A stretch of DNA of 9,110 bases from Clostridia bacterium (lineage in GTDB: Bacteria; Bacillota; Clostridia; Christensenellales; Aristaeellaceae). Location of the stretch: positions 1 to 9,110 of the forward strand of contig CAAEEC010000337.1 of NCBI GenBank assembly GCA_900754755.1, written 5' to 3'. Shown here piece after piece: positions 1 to 6,165 of the stretch. The notes below the pieces were generated by a model that made no database searches, was not told the DNA's origin, and saw nothing but the letters and a program-made list of their open reading frames with translations. The position numbers and the translations under genes are program-made. Positions within the stretch are counted from its first letter, which is position 1. Each line of letters starts with the position of its first letter.

Positions 1-66
1 CACGGCGAGCGCCACCAGCACACCTAGAACCAAATGCGAAGCCTTCACAACCTTGATTCGAATCAT
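1..66 (-). CDS. N-terminus of an unidentified membrane-anchored protein (partial)
   Basis: An open frame runs from an ATG at 66 off the left edge of the window. The 22 visible codons read MIRIKVVKASHLVLGVLVAL followed by Ala-Val. That is a short basic N-terminus followed by a hydrophobic run, as expected for a signal anchor or signal peptide. A G-rich stretch (GGACGGGGTGG) lies just upstream of the ATG and could serve as a ribosome-binding site. The frame stays open further upstream, so the in-frame GTG codons at 93, 75 or 72 cannot be excluded as starts. The gene lies 53 bp downstream of the acyltransferase on the same strand with no terminator between them, so it may belong to the same transcript. 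Too little is visible to name a family. An extracytoplasmic or membrane location is inferred from the N-terminus alone. Confidence 0.5.
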   Translation of the reverse strand, partial: MIRIKVVKASHLVLGVLVALAV

Positions 67-119
67 CTGCACCACCCCGTCCGCTTTACTCACTACAAAG
101 TATTCGCGGCGGGATTCTT

Positions 120-794
120 TTATGCTGTTTCCGCCTCCAACCGGCTGAGCGCGCGTTGCAATTCTTGGATCACGCCTTCCATCTGCGCCTCAGGATCCCC
201 ATCGGCAAAAAACACCGGCTGTCCTATGGCGATCCGTTTTCGCGGTTTCACCACAATGGGCACAAACGGAAGATGCTTCCCCGTCTTTGCGCAATACATG
301 CGTTCCAGCAGCAAAAACCCCTTGTAGAGTTCCCCCACCCCGCCGTTTTCGCTGGTGTAATCCACATCCGGAAACAACAGGATCGATTCCCCGGCCAGCA
401 ACGCTTTTATGCTTTCGCGCAGCGTAAGCATGGACTTCGCGCCGTTCCGATATACGGCAATGGCGCGAAGGGAGCGCACCATCTTGGGGGCAAAGAAAGC
501 GCTTGCCCGGGCAGCTATCCAAGCAATGGGTCTGGGCAACTTGCAGCGTTCCAAAAACGTGTAGTGATACGTATGCGAGAAGCACGCCTTTTCCTCGCAA
601 AACGCCGAAAACACCCATGGACGAACGAAGCCTCCCAAATACAAAAAGGTGTACGGCGGCCCCGCATTGTTCCCGTGACGGCATAGATATACCGCGCCCG
701 TGGGCAGATGCGCGATATCGGGCTTTTCGCGCAAAGGGAATACCAGTTTGAGAAACGGCGCGGCAATTCGAAAAAATCTTCCTGTTTTTTGCAT
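120..794 (-). CDS. PlsC-like phospholipid/glycerol acyltransferase family protein
   Basis: The 224-residue product fits the lysophospholipid/glycerol-phosphate acyltransferase (LPLAT, PlsC-like) family, whose members move acyl chains onto lysophospholipids or glycerol phosphate at the membrane. Visible signs are H40 in CRHGNNAGPP (motif I region), AVYRNG at 113-118 (motif II-like, containing the usual Val-x-Arg), LLFPD at 139-143 (motif III, normally FPEG) and FVPIVV at 177-182 (motif IV-like). The catalytic HX4D motif reads HX4G because residue 45 is Gly, so the usual Asp partner is missing. My recollection is that some clostridial relatives have a similar HGxxxGP motif, but I cannot confirm this. 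The gene starts 8 bp after the rnfB stop codon. Unlike the rnf genes it has no clear SD (upstream sequence ACTAAAGTAGATT), so translation may depend on coupling to rnfB. Substrate and activity cannot be assigned; the family call is fairly safe. Confidence 0.75.
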   Translation of the reverse strand: MQKTGRFFRIAAPFLKLVFPLREKPDIAHLPTGAVYLCRHGNNAGPPYTFLYLGGFVRPWVFSAFCEEKACFSHTYHYTFLERCKLPRPIAWIAARASAFFAPKMVRSLRAIAVYRNGAKSMLTLRESIKALLAGESILLFPDVDYTSENGGVGELYKGFLLLERMYCAKTGKHLPFVPIVVKPRKRIAIGQPVFFADGDPEAQMEGVIQELQRALSRLEAETA

Positions 795-802
795 AATCTA
801 CT

Positions 803-1798
803 TTAGTTTGTGTTTTTTACCATTTGTACGCAGTGTTGCGGGCACGCGCTTTCGCATGAGCCGCAACCCACGCAATTCCATTCAATCACACTGTGGGGTT
901 GTCCCGCTGTTCCGGCAATCGCGCCAAACTGACACGCAGCCTCGCAAGCGCCGCAGCCTATGCACTCCCCATAGCGGATAACGGCATGCCTGCGCAGCGC
1001 TTCATTGGCCTTCAACGCACCAGTGGGACAGTTGTCCGCGCAACACATACAACCCACGCATTTGGACAAATCGATTTCCGGCAGCAAATTCACGAGTTTC
1101 AGCGCGCCAAATTTGCAACTGCGCTCACACTTTCCGCAGCCCAGGCAGCCTGCGCTGCAATTGTCCCGCACCACCTTGCCGCGTTCCATCGCGGAACACA
1201 TGCGGTGCACGGGATGCTCCACCGGCATCAGGGCGAGCACGCCGCGCGGACATGCGCTGACACATACGCCGCACCCGCGACACGCCTCTTCATCCACCAC
1301 CGCCAGCCGATTTTCATTCACATGAATGGCGCCGAATGGACAGGCCTTTTCGCAATCTCCACCGCCCAGGCAGCTATAGCGGCAAGCCTTGTCCCCATCT
1401 CCGGCCAAAAGCGCGCTGCGGCAATCCGCCGGCCCATCGTACCGAAAGCGAAGGCGGCACTTTTCCACATCGCCCCGGCACATCACGACCGCGACTTTGC
1501 GCTCCATGCGCGCGGCGTCCACACCCATCACGGCCGCTATGCGCTTTGCCGCTTCCGCGCCGCCCACGGGGCACTGCGAAACCCCCGCTTTGCCTTCCGC
1601 CACAGCCCGGGCGTAGGCATCGCATCCCGAAAAGCCGCAGCCGCCGCAATTGGCTCCAGGCAGGGCTTCACGCACTGCGTCGAACACTGGGTCGGCTGGC
1701 ACGCTAAACACTTTGCTGACGATGGCCAACACGCCGCCGAATACGAGCCCCAGGCCACCCAACAAAAGGGCGGCGACTACGATTGTGGAAACCTCCAT
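803..1798 (-). CDS. rnfB: Rnf complex subunit RnfB, multi-ferredoxin Fe-S protein
   Basis: RnfB is the subunit thought to accept electrons from reduced ferredoxin and pass them into the membrane part of the Rnf complex. The 331-residue product begins with a hydrophobic anchor (about residues 3-27). A [4Fe-4S] 'Fes' domain follows with C51, C54, C59 and C76 in GANCGGCGFSGC. Six ferredoxin-type cysteine motifs come next, centred at C143-C153 (CLGGGDCEKACP), C173-C183, C218-C228, C247-C257, C279-C289 and C309-C319. These could form three tandem 2x[4Fe-4S] domains, giving up to seven clusters. Proteobacterial RnfB is much shorter with fewer motifs, and the long form is typical of anaerobic Bacillota. 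The frame is open further upstream to 1897, but the ATG at 1798 is chosen because AAAAGGGGG lies 7 nt before it and because it places the membrane anchor at the N-terminus. It starts 14 bp after rnfA and is the last rnf gene. Confidence 0.96.
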   Translation of the reverse strand: MEVSTIVVAALLLGGLGLVFGGVLAIVSKVFSVPADPVFDAVREALPGANCGGCGFSGCDAYARAVAEGKAGVSQCPVGGAEAAKRIAAVMGVDAARMERKVAVVMCRGDVEKCRLRFRYDGPADCRSALLAGDGDKACRYSCLGGGDCEKACPFGAIHVNENRLAVVDEEACRGCGVCVSACPRGVLALMPVEHPVHRMCSAMERGKVVRDNCSAGCLGCGKCERSCKFGALKLVNLLPEIDLSKCVGCMCCADNCPTGALKANEALRRHAVIRYGECIGCGACEAACQFGAIAGTAGQPHSVIEWNCVGCGSCESACPQHCVQMVKNTN

Positions 1799-1812
1799 CC
1801 CCGCACCCCCTT

Positions 1813-2385
1813 TTATCCAATCAGCCCGGCAAAGCCGGAAAAGGCCACGGCCATTAAGCCCGCCGTAATCAGCGCGCCCGGGAAACCATTCATCCACTTG
1901 GGCATATCCGAAAGCGCCATTCGCTCGCGGATCCCCGCGAACAGCACAATCGCCAGCGTGAAACCCAGCGCGCCACCCACGCCGTTGACCACGGATTCCA
2001 GAAGATTGTATCCTTCATCCACGTTCAAAATCGTCACGCCCAAAACCGCGCAATTCGTGGTGATCAGCGGGAGATACACGCCCAGCGCCTGATACAGCGC
2101 GAAACTGATCTTGCGCAGCACCAGTTCCACCACCTGCACCAGCACCGCGATCACCAGAATAAACGCAATCGTTTGCATGTATTCTATGCCAAAGTGCACG
2201 AGCAACAGCCGCACAAAATAGGTGACCAACGAGGCGACGCCCATTACAAACGTGACCGCCATGCCCATGCCAAACGCCGTTTCCACCTTTTTGGAAACGC
2301 CCAAAAAGGGACAGATGCCCATGAACTTGTTCATCACAAAATTGTTCACGAGGATCGAGCCCACGAGAATCAAAACGTAATTCAT
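1813..2385 (-). CDS. rnfA: Rnf complex integral membrane subunit RnfA
   Basis: RnfA is one of the two homologous membrane subunits (with RnfE; related to NqrD/NqrE) at the centre of the Rnf ion pump. The 190-residue product is almost wholly hydrophobic, with about six membrane segments. Characteristic stretches are NNFVMNKFMGICPFLGVSKK at 14-33 and YLPLITTNCAVLGV at 104-117. C25 and C112 are the conserved pair that, with the matching pair in RnfE, is known in Rnf/Nqr structures to hold an intramembrane Fe-S cluster. The length is normal for the family. The frame is open upstream to 2670, but the ATG at 2385 is clearly right: it overlaps the rnfE stop codon as ATGA, and AAAGGGGG lies 7 nt before it. 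It ends 14 bp before rnfB. No defect is visible. Confidence 0.97.
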   Translation of the reverse strand: MNYVLILVGSILVNNFVMNKFMGICPFLGVSKKVETAFGMGMAVTFVMGVASLVTYFVRLLLVHFGIEYMQTIAFILVIAVLVQVVELVLRKISFALYQALGVYLPLITTNCAVLGVTILNVDEGYNLLESVVNGVGGALGFTLAIVLFAGIRERMALSDMPKWMNGFPGALITAGLMAVAFSGFAGLIG

Positions 2386-2990
2386 CGGGCAGCCCCCTTT
2401 CGCGAACGATTGGTAAGGGCCGTTACCGCCGCAAGCAACAGGCCGAGCAAAATGAAGCCTCCCGCCGGTTGCACGGCGATGGTCATGGGCTGGAAGGTTT
2501 CCGGCAGCATGGCGACGCCAAAAATCGTACCCGCGCCCAACAATTCGCGCACGCAGCTCAAAAGCGTAATCGCCAGGGTAAAGCCGAGCCCCATGCCAAG
2601 CCCGTCCAGCATGGAAGCCAGAGGGGGATTTTTGAAAGCAAAAGATTCTGCGCGCGCAAAGATGATGCAATTCACCACGATCAGCGATATAAACACGCCC
2701 AGCGTATCATATAGGTCGGGGAAAAACGCGTGCATCACCATTTCCACAACCGTCACAAACGTAGCGATCACGATTACGAAAGCGGGAATGCGAATCTGCT
2801 CTGGAATCATGCGCCGCAACAGCGAAATTACCAGATTGGAAAACACGAGCACAAACGTCGTCGCCAAGCCCATCGCAATGCCGTTGGTGGCCTGATAGGT
2901 TATCGCCAGCGTGGGACACATGCCCAGCACCAGGCGAAAGGTCGGGTTTTCGTGCAGAATGCCGTTGAGTAGGATCTTCTTCGCATTCAT
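2382..2990 (-). CDS. rnfE: Rnf complex integral membrane subunit RnfE
   Basis: RnfE is the membrane partner of RnfA in the ferredoxin:NAD+ oxidoreductase. The 202-residue product has about six hydrophobic segments and the family stretches NPTFRLVLGMCPTLAIT at 15-31, VFISLIVVNCIIFARAE at 99-115 and MGLGFTLAI at 133-141. C25 and C108 match the RnfA cysteines and are expected to share the intramembrane Fe-S cluster. The short C-terminus is basic (NRSRKGAAR), which suggests that end faces the cytoplasm. The start at 2990 lies only 1 nt after the rnfG stop. Its SD (AAGGGGGGAGAA) lies inside the end of rnfG, so the two genes are likely translationally coupled. At the other end it overlaps rnfA by 4 bp. 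Length and motifs are normal for the family. Confidence 0.97.
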   Translation of the reverse strand: MNAKKILLNGILHENPTFRLVLGMCPTLAITYQATNGIAMGLATTFVLVFSNLVISLLRRMIPEQIRIPAFVIVIATFVTVVEMVMHAFFPDLYDTLGVFISLIVVNCIIFARAESFAFKNPPLASMLDGLGMGLGFTLAITLLSCVRELLGAGTIFGVAMLPETFQPMTIAVQPAGGFILLGLLLAAVTALTNRSRKGAAR

Positions 2991-2991
2991 G

Positions 2992-3792
2992 CTATTCTCC
3001 CCCCTTCAAATAGCGCTCGAAGAATTCCCCGGCGCGGCGCGCGGCATCCCCCTCGCCTGATACAACCGTTCCATCCGCCGCAAGGAGCACCGTATCGCCG
3101 CCGTCCATCGCGAAAGCATAGCCATCTTCATACGCGACAACCGCCGCAATTTCTTCAAAACCCAACTGTGCGAATACGTCCAGTTCCGCGCCGCCATAGC
3201 GCTCGAGCAGCGCCTCCAAAGGCGCGGCAGCGTCTTCTGCCTGTGGTGCGTCCGCAGATGCGGCCAGGCGCAACACGTCCTGACAATGCGAAAGCGCGCA
3301 AGATACTGCAGTTTTCACGGCGTTTGAGGAAACCGTTGCGCCGGTCATCGCGTCCGCGCCAGCCGCCGTTTCCGGCACTGCCGCGGTGCCAGTAAACTGT
3401 GCCAAAAAAGGCGCTTCGTCGGCACTGCCCAGGCCCTTGGTTTCCGTATGCGCGGTCACGGCAATGCCGGTGATCCTCCCCGCCGTGCTCACGCCCAGGG
3501 AAAGGAGCACTTCCCCGGCATAGCCCGTTGTGGAAAGCTCGTATACATAGCCGACAACCGTTTCGCCATCGCGGGCTTCATATAGCGCGGCAATGTTGGG
3601 GTAGGCTTGCGCGTCAAACTCCATTGGCGCAAAATCGTATTCGCCAATCACCGCCGCGCGCCCGGCATTTTGTTTTCTGGCCAAGTTTTCGGCAATGGGT
3701 TTTTCTGTGAGCGCGTTCACGCCTGCGAGCAACACGCCCGCCGCCAGCGAAAAAATCATCAACCGCAGCGCCAATTTAGCAATGTTACGCAC
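2992..3792 (-). CDS. rnfG: Rnf complex subunit RnfG (covalent FMN), with C-terminal extension
   Basis: RnfG carries a covalently bound FMN on the outer face of the membrane and passes electrons between the membrane subunits of Rnf. The 266-residue product has one N-terminal membrane anchor (about residues 8-27) and an FMN-binding domain. HTETKGLG at 115-122 and DAMTGATVSS at 147-156 are the family signatures. T153 is the predicted FMN-linked threonine of the S/T-G-A-T motif. The core ends near residue 178. The remaining 85 or so residues are an extra acidic segment (about 19 Asp/Glu against 5 Lys/Arg in residues 180-266) not needed for the core family, which is usually near 200 residues. The start is a GTG at 3792. 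The frame has a stop just upstream (TGA at 3801), and GGGGAGG lies 9 nt before the GTG. The gene overlaps the end of rnfD by 8 bp. Confidence 0.95.
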   Translation of the reverse strand: MRNIAKLALRLMIFSLAAGVLLAGVNALTEKPIAENLARKQNAGRAAVIGEYDFAPMEFDAQAYPNIAALYEARDGETVVGYVYELSTTGYAGEVLLSLGVSTAGRITGIAVTAHTETKGLGSADEAPFLAQFTGTAAVPETAAGADAMTGATVSSNAVKTAVSCALSHCQDVLRLAASADAPQAEDAAAPLEALLERYGGAELDVFAQLGFEEIAAVVAYEDGYAFAMDGGDTVLLAADGTVVSGEGDAARRAGEFFERYLKGGE

Positions 3793-4711
3793 GGTTTTTC
3801 ACCTCCCCAAACACCCTGGGTTGTGTAAACCGCTCAATGAGAGGCGTGGCCAAATTCATGAACAATATCGCATAGGAACAGCCTTCGGGCAAAGAACTGA
3901 AGGTGCGGATCACAAACAACACCAACGCGCACCCCGCGCCCATGATGAGCTTGCCCACCGGCGTCGTGGGAGAAGAGGAGTAGTCCGTGGCCATGAAAAA
4001 CGCGCCCAGGATCAAGCCGCCAGACAGCACCTGCCGCAGAGCGCTTTCTGCACTGCCCAGGGAAATCCAAAATAGCGCGAAACTGACGAGCAGCATCGTA
4101 ACCGGGACGCGCCAGGAAATCACGCGGCGCGCAAGCAAATAGAGCCCGCCCGCCAGCAGCGCTGGTTTGCACACCTCGCCGATACAGCCGGGAATGGCGC
4201 CCCAAAATAGCGCGTCTAGCGCATATTCCGCGCCCTGCGCAAGCGGCGTAGCGCTCGTCATGGCATCGGCCATGGAATATGCCGTTCCAGACATCAAGCC
4301 CACCCAGGAACTCATCAGAATTGCGCGCGCCGCCAGCGCGGGATTCATAAAATTCTGTCCCAAGCCGCCAAAGCACTGTTTTACCAGCACAATGGCAATC
4401 CCCGTGCCCACGATGGGCAGCCAGAGCGGCACCGTTGGCGGCAAATTGTATGCCAGCAGCAGCCCCGTGACCACGGCCGAAAGATCCCCCACGGTGTAGG
4501 GCTTTTTTGCCATCCAGCACCACAACGCTTCCCACGCCACGGCAGAAAGCACGCTCACAGCGATGATCCACAGCGCGTGTAGGCCAAACCACGCCACACC
4601 AAACGCGCCCGCCGGCAAAAGCGCCACGATCACATCCAACATAATGCCCCGCGTCGTGCGCCCAGCGCGTATATGCGGCGAAGAAGCAACGCGCCAAAGC
4701 TTACCCTGCAT
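3785..4711 (-). CDS. rnfD: Rnf complex membrane flavoprotein RnfD
   Basis: RnfD is a polytopic membrane subunit, homologous to NqrB, with a covalently bound FMN. It is part of the ion path of the complex. The 308-residue product shows SPHIR at 11-15, GGLGQNFMNPALAARA at 115-130, DAMTSATPL at 149-157, GAIPGCIGEV at 171-180, GAFFMATDYSSSPTTPVGK at 236-254 and FSSLPEGCSYAILFMN at 271-286. T155 is the expected FMN-linked threonine. Hydrophobic segments cover most of the length. Two nearby starts are possible. The ATG at 4732 overlaps the rnfC stop as TAATG but has a poor SD. The ATG at 4711 has AAGGAGG 8 nt upstream and matches the usual family N-terminus, so it is preferred. The 3' end overlaps rnfG by 8 bp, as expected for coupled operon genes. 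Confidence 0.96.
   Translation of the reverse strand: MQGKLWRVASSPHIRAGRTTRGIMLDVIVALLPAGAFGVAWFGLHALWIIAVSVLSAVAWEALWCWMAKKPYTVGDLSAVVTGLLLAYNLPPTVPLWLPIVGTGIAIVLVKQCFGGLGQNFMNPALAARAILMSSWVGLMSGTAYSMADAMTSATPLAQGAEYALDALFWGAIPGCIGEVCKPALLAGGLYLLARRVISWRVPVTMLLVSFALFWISLGSAESALRQVLSGGLILGAFFMATDYSSSPTTPVGKLIMGAGCALVLFVIRTFSSLPEGCSYAILFMNLATPLIERFTQPRVFGEVKNRA
3802..3808 (-). promoter_or_regulatory. SD for the rnfG GTG start
   Basis: GGGGAGG, inside the last codons of rnfD, lies 9 nt before the GTG at 3792. A TGA in the rnfG frame at 3799-3801 rules out any earlier start. Confidence 0.8.
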
Positions 4712-4719
4712 GCCGCATT

Positions 4720-4726
4720 CCTCCTT
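4720..4726 (-). promoter_or_regulatory. SD that fixes the rnfD start
   Basis: AAGGAGG on the minus strand lies 8 nt before the ATG at 4711. It lies downstream of the competing ATG at 4732, so it can serve only the 4711 start. Confidence 0.8.
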
Positions 4727-4731
4727 CCTCA

Positions 4732-6042
4732 TTAACCCTTGCGCCGCGCGAGTTCCCGCTTGGCAGCCCGGATGGATTGCGTGAGCGGAAGATGCGCGGG
4801 ACACACATAAGCACAGCAGCCGCATTCGATGCAATCCAGCGCGTGCGCCGCTTTGGCTTCTTCAAACATTCCTTTATCGGAATATCGCGCGATCCGCGTA
4901 GGCATCAATCCCATCGGACAGGCATCCACACAGCGGGCGCAACGAATGCAGTTGCCGCGCGCCGCCTTTTTTTCCGGCGGCAGGAGCACGATCCCCCCCG
5001 TCGTCTTCGCCACAGGCGTATTGAGATCAAATGCAGCCATTCCCATCATCGGTCCGCCCAGGATCAGCCGGTCTGCCGTTTCTAACGCGCCGCCGCACGC
5101 TTCTACCAGTTCGCCCACCGGCGTGCCGATACGCGCATAAAGGTTGGCTGGCGCAGCGACTTCACCCGTTACGGTGACCACGCGGCGCAACACCCTTTCT
5201 CCCTTCACGACGGCATCGCAGATGGCCTTCGCGGTCGATACATTGAGCACCACGCACCCCACGTCCATTGGCAAGCCGCCGGACGGGACTCTCCTGCCCG
5301 TCAAGGCATAAATCAATTGCTTTTCCCCGCCTTGCGGATAGCGCGTGCGCAGGAGGCAAACTTCAATCCCCGCGCCCTGCGCAGCCGCGCGCAGAGCGGA
5401 AATTCCTTGCGGTTTGTTGGCTTCGACGCCGATGTAAATCGCCTTCGCACCGAGAATATGCGCGGCAATTTGCGCGCCCATGCGAATGTCGTGGGGCGCT
5501 TCGATCATCAGATGGTGGTCGCCCGAAAGATAGGGCTCGCACTCCGCGCCGTTGAGGATTAGCACATCCACCTGCTTCTCCCGCGGCACCGTCAACTTCA
5601 CCTGCGCGGGAAAGCCCGCGCCGCCCATGCCGACAATCCCGGCTTCGCGAATGCGCGAGAGCAGTTCTTCCGCCGGCGCTTCGAGCGGATTGTCAACCGG
5701 CGCGAGGCTTTCGCACCTTTCATCCAGACCATCGTTTTCTATCACAATGGCCTCCGACGGGCGGCCCGCCGCATTGGGCCGCGCTTCCATTCCTTTCACC
5801 CGTCCGGAAACCGGCGAATGAATGGGCGCGCCCACGAAGCCCGCGGGTTCGCCAATTTTTTCCCCCAGCAAGACCCGCTGCCCAGTCTTCACAAGCGGTT
5901 TGCAAGGCGCGCCCACGCCTTGCGAAAGAAAAATTGCCGCCAGCTTGGGTGGCGCGGCTTCGCGCACGGGCAACAAGCCATCCTGCCGTTCTTTGCCATG
6001 CGCCGCTGGATGGATCCCACCGCGAAAAGAGTGTATCACCAT
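4732..6042 (-). CDS. rnfC: Rnf complex NADH-side subunit RnfC
   Basis: RnfC is the peripheral subunit that reduces NAD+ (or oxidises NADH) in the Rnf complex. The 436-residue product begins with the typical FRGGIHPAAHGK (6-17). It then has a biotinyl/lipoyl-like hairpin region (IHSPVSGRVKG, 74-84) and the NADH/FMN-binding segment GMGGAGFPAQVKL (138-150). NGAECEPY follows at 164-171, RYPQGGEKQLIYALTGR at 234-250 and PMMG at 331-334. Two [4Fe-4S] motifs close the protein: C365, C368, C371, C375 and C404, C407, C410, C414, each C-x2-C-x2-C-x3-C. These are the expected domains in the expected order, and nothing looks truncated. The ATG at 6042 has GGAGGG 7 nt upstream. It is the first gene of the rnf operon, and the promoter lies just before it. 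The stop codon overlaps an unused ATG in the rnfD frame. Confidence 0.97.
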   Translation of the reverse strand: MVIHSFRGGIHPAAHGKERQDGLLPVREAAPPKLAAIFLSQGVGAPCKPLVKTGQRVLLGEKIGEPAGFVGAPIHSPVSGRVKGMEARPNAAGRPSEAIVIENDGLDERCESLAPVDNPLEAPAEELLSRIREAGIVGMGGAGFPAQVKLTVPREKQVDVLILNGAECEPYLSGDHHLMIEAPHDIRMGAQIAAHILGAKAIYIGVEANKPQGISALRAAAQGAGIEVCLLRTRYPQGGEKQLIYALTGRRVPSGGLPMDVGCVVLNVSTAKAICDAVVKGERVLRRVVTVTGEVAAPANLYARIGTPVGELVEACGGALETADRLILGGPMMGMAAFDLNTPVAKTTGGIVLLPPEKKAARGNCIRCARCVDACPMGLMPTRIARYSDKGMFEEAKAAHALDCIECGCCAYVCPAHLPLTQSIRAAKRELARRKG

Positions 6043-6165
6043 TCTTTTGCCCTCCGCAAATGGTTATATCTGCGACCATTATACCATAAAATCTCGCAAA
6101 AGAAAAGGATATTCCGCCGGAAAACGCACCATCGTTCAAAAAATAAAGGGCATTTTTTTCAGCCG
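6043..6165 (-). other. recN-rnfC intergenic region
   Basis: This 123-bp gap is the longest non-coding stretch. Besides the promoter and the rnfC SD (GGAGGG at 6050-6055), it has an A/T-only inverted repeat shortly after the recN stop (AAAAAAT, 7-nt loop, ATTTTTT on the minus strand, about 6139-6159). Having no G-C pairs, this is weak as a terminator. I see no riboswitch-like or leader-peptide structure, so recN read-through into the rnf operon remains possible. Confidence 0.5.
6078..6086 (-). promoter_or_regulatory. Extended -10 promoter element upstream of rnfC
   Basis: On the minus strand the sequence TGGTATAAT gives a perfect -10 hexamer (TATAAT) preceded by TG one base away, the extended -10 form. 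No good -35 box lies 16-18 nt upstream; the hexamer at 17-nt spacing is TTTTCT. Extended -10 promoters can work without a strong -35. Transcription would start near 6071, giving a short leader of about 29 nt that contains the rnfC SD. It is the only convincing sigma-A-type promoter in the window and sits in the only gap over 100 bp, so it probably drives rnfCDGEAB and the acyltransferase. Confidence 0.65.

Noticed and set aside
75..119. Imperfect inverted repeat (CCGC...CTTT / AAAGCGG) after the acyltransferase stop
   Set aside because: Pairing needs a 5-nt bulge and no T-run follows; it is not a usable terminator.
893..2092. A 399-codon open frame on the plus strand across rnfB and rnfA
   Set aside because: It is antisense to two genes with full sets of family motifs. 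Its product is rich in Ala, His, Thr and Arg with no recognisable domain, as expected from the opposite strand of GC-biased codons. The same applies to the other plus-strand open frames, including those opposite recN, argR and nadK.
4712..4834. N-terminal extension of rnfD to the ATG at 4732 or further upstream
   Set aside because: The extra residues overlap rnfC, have no membrane or family character, and the strong SD serves the ATG at 4711.
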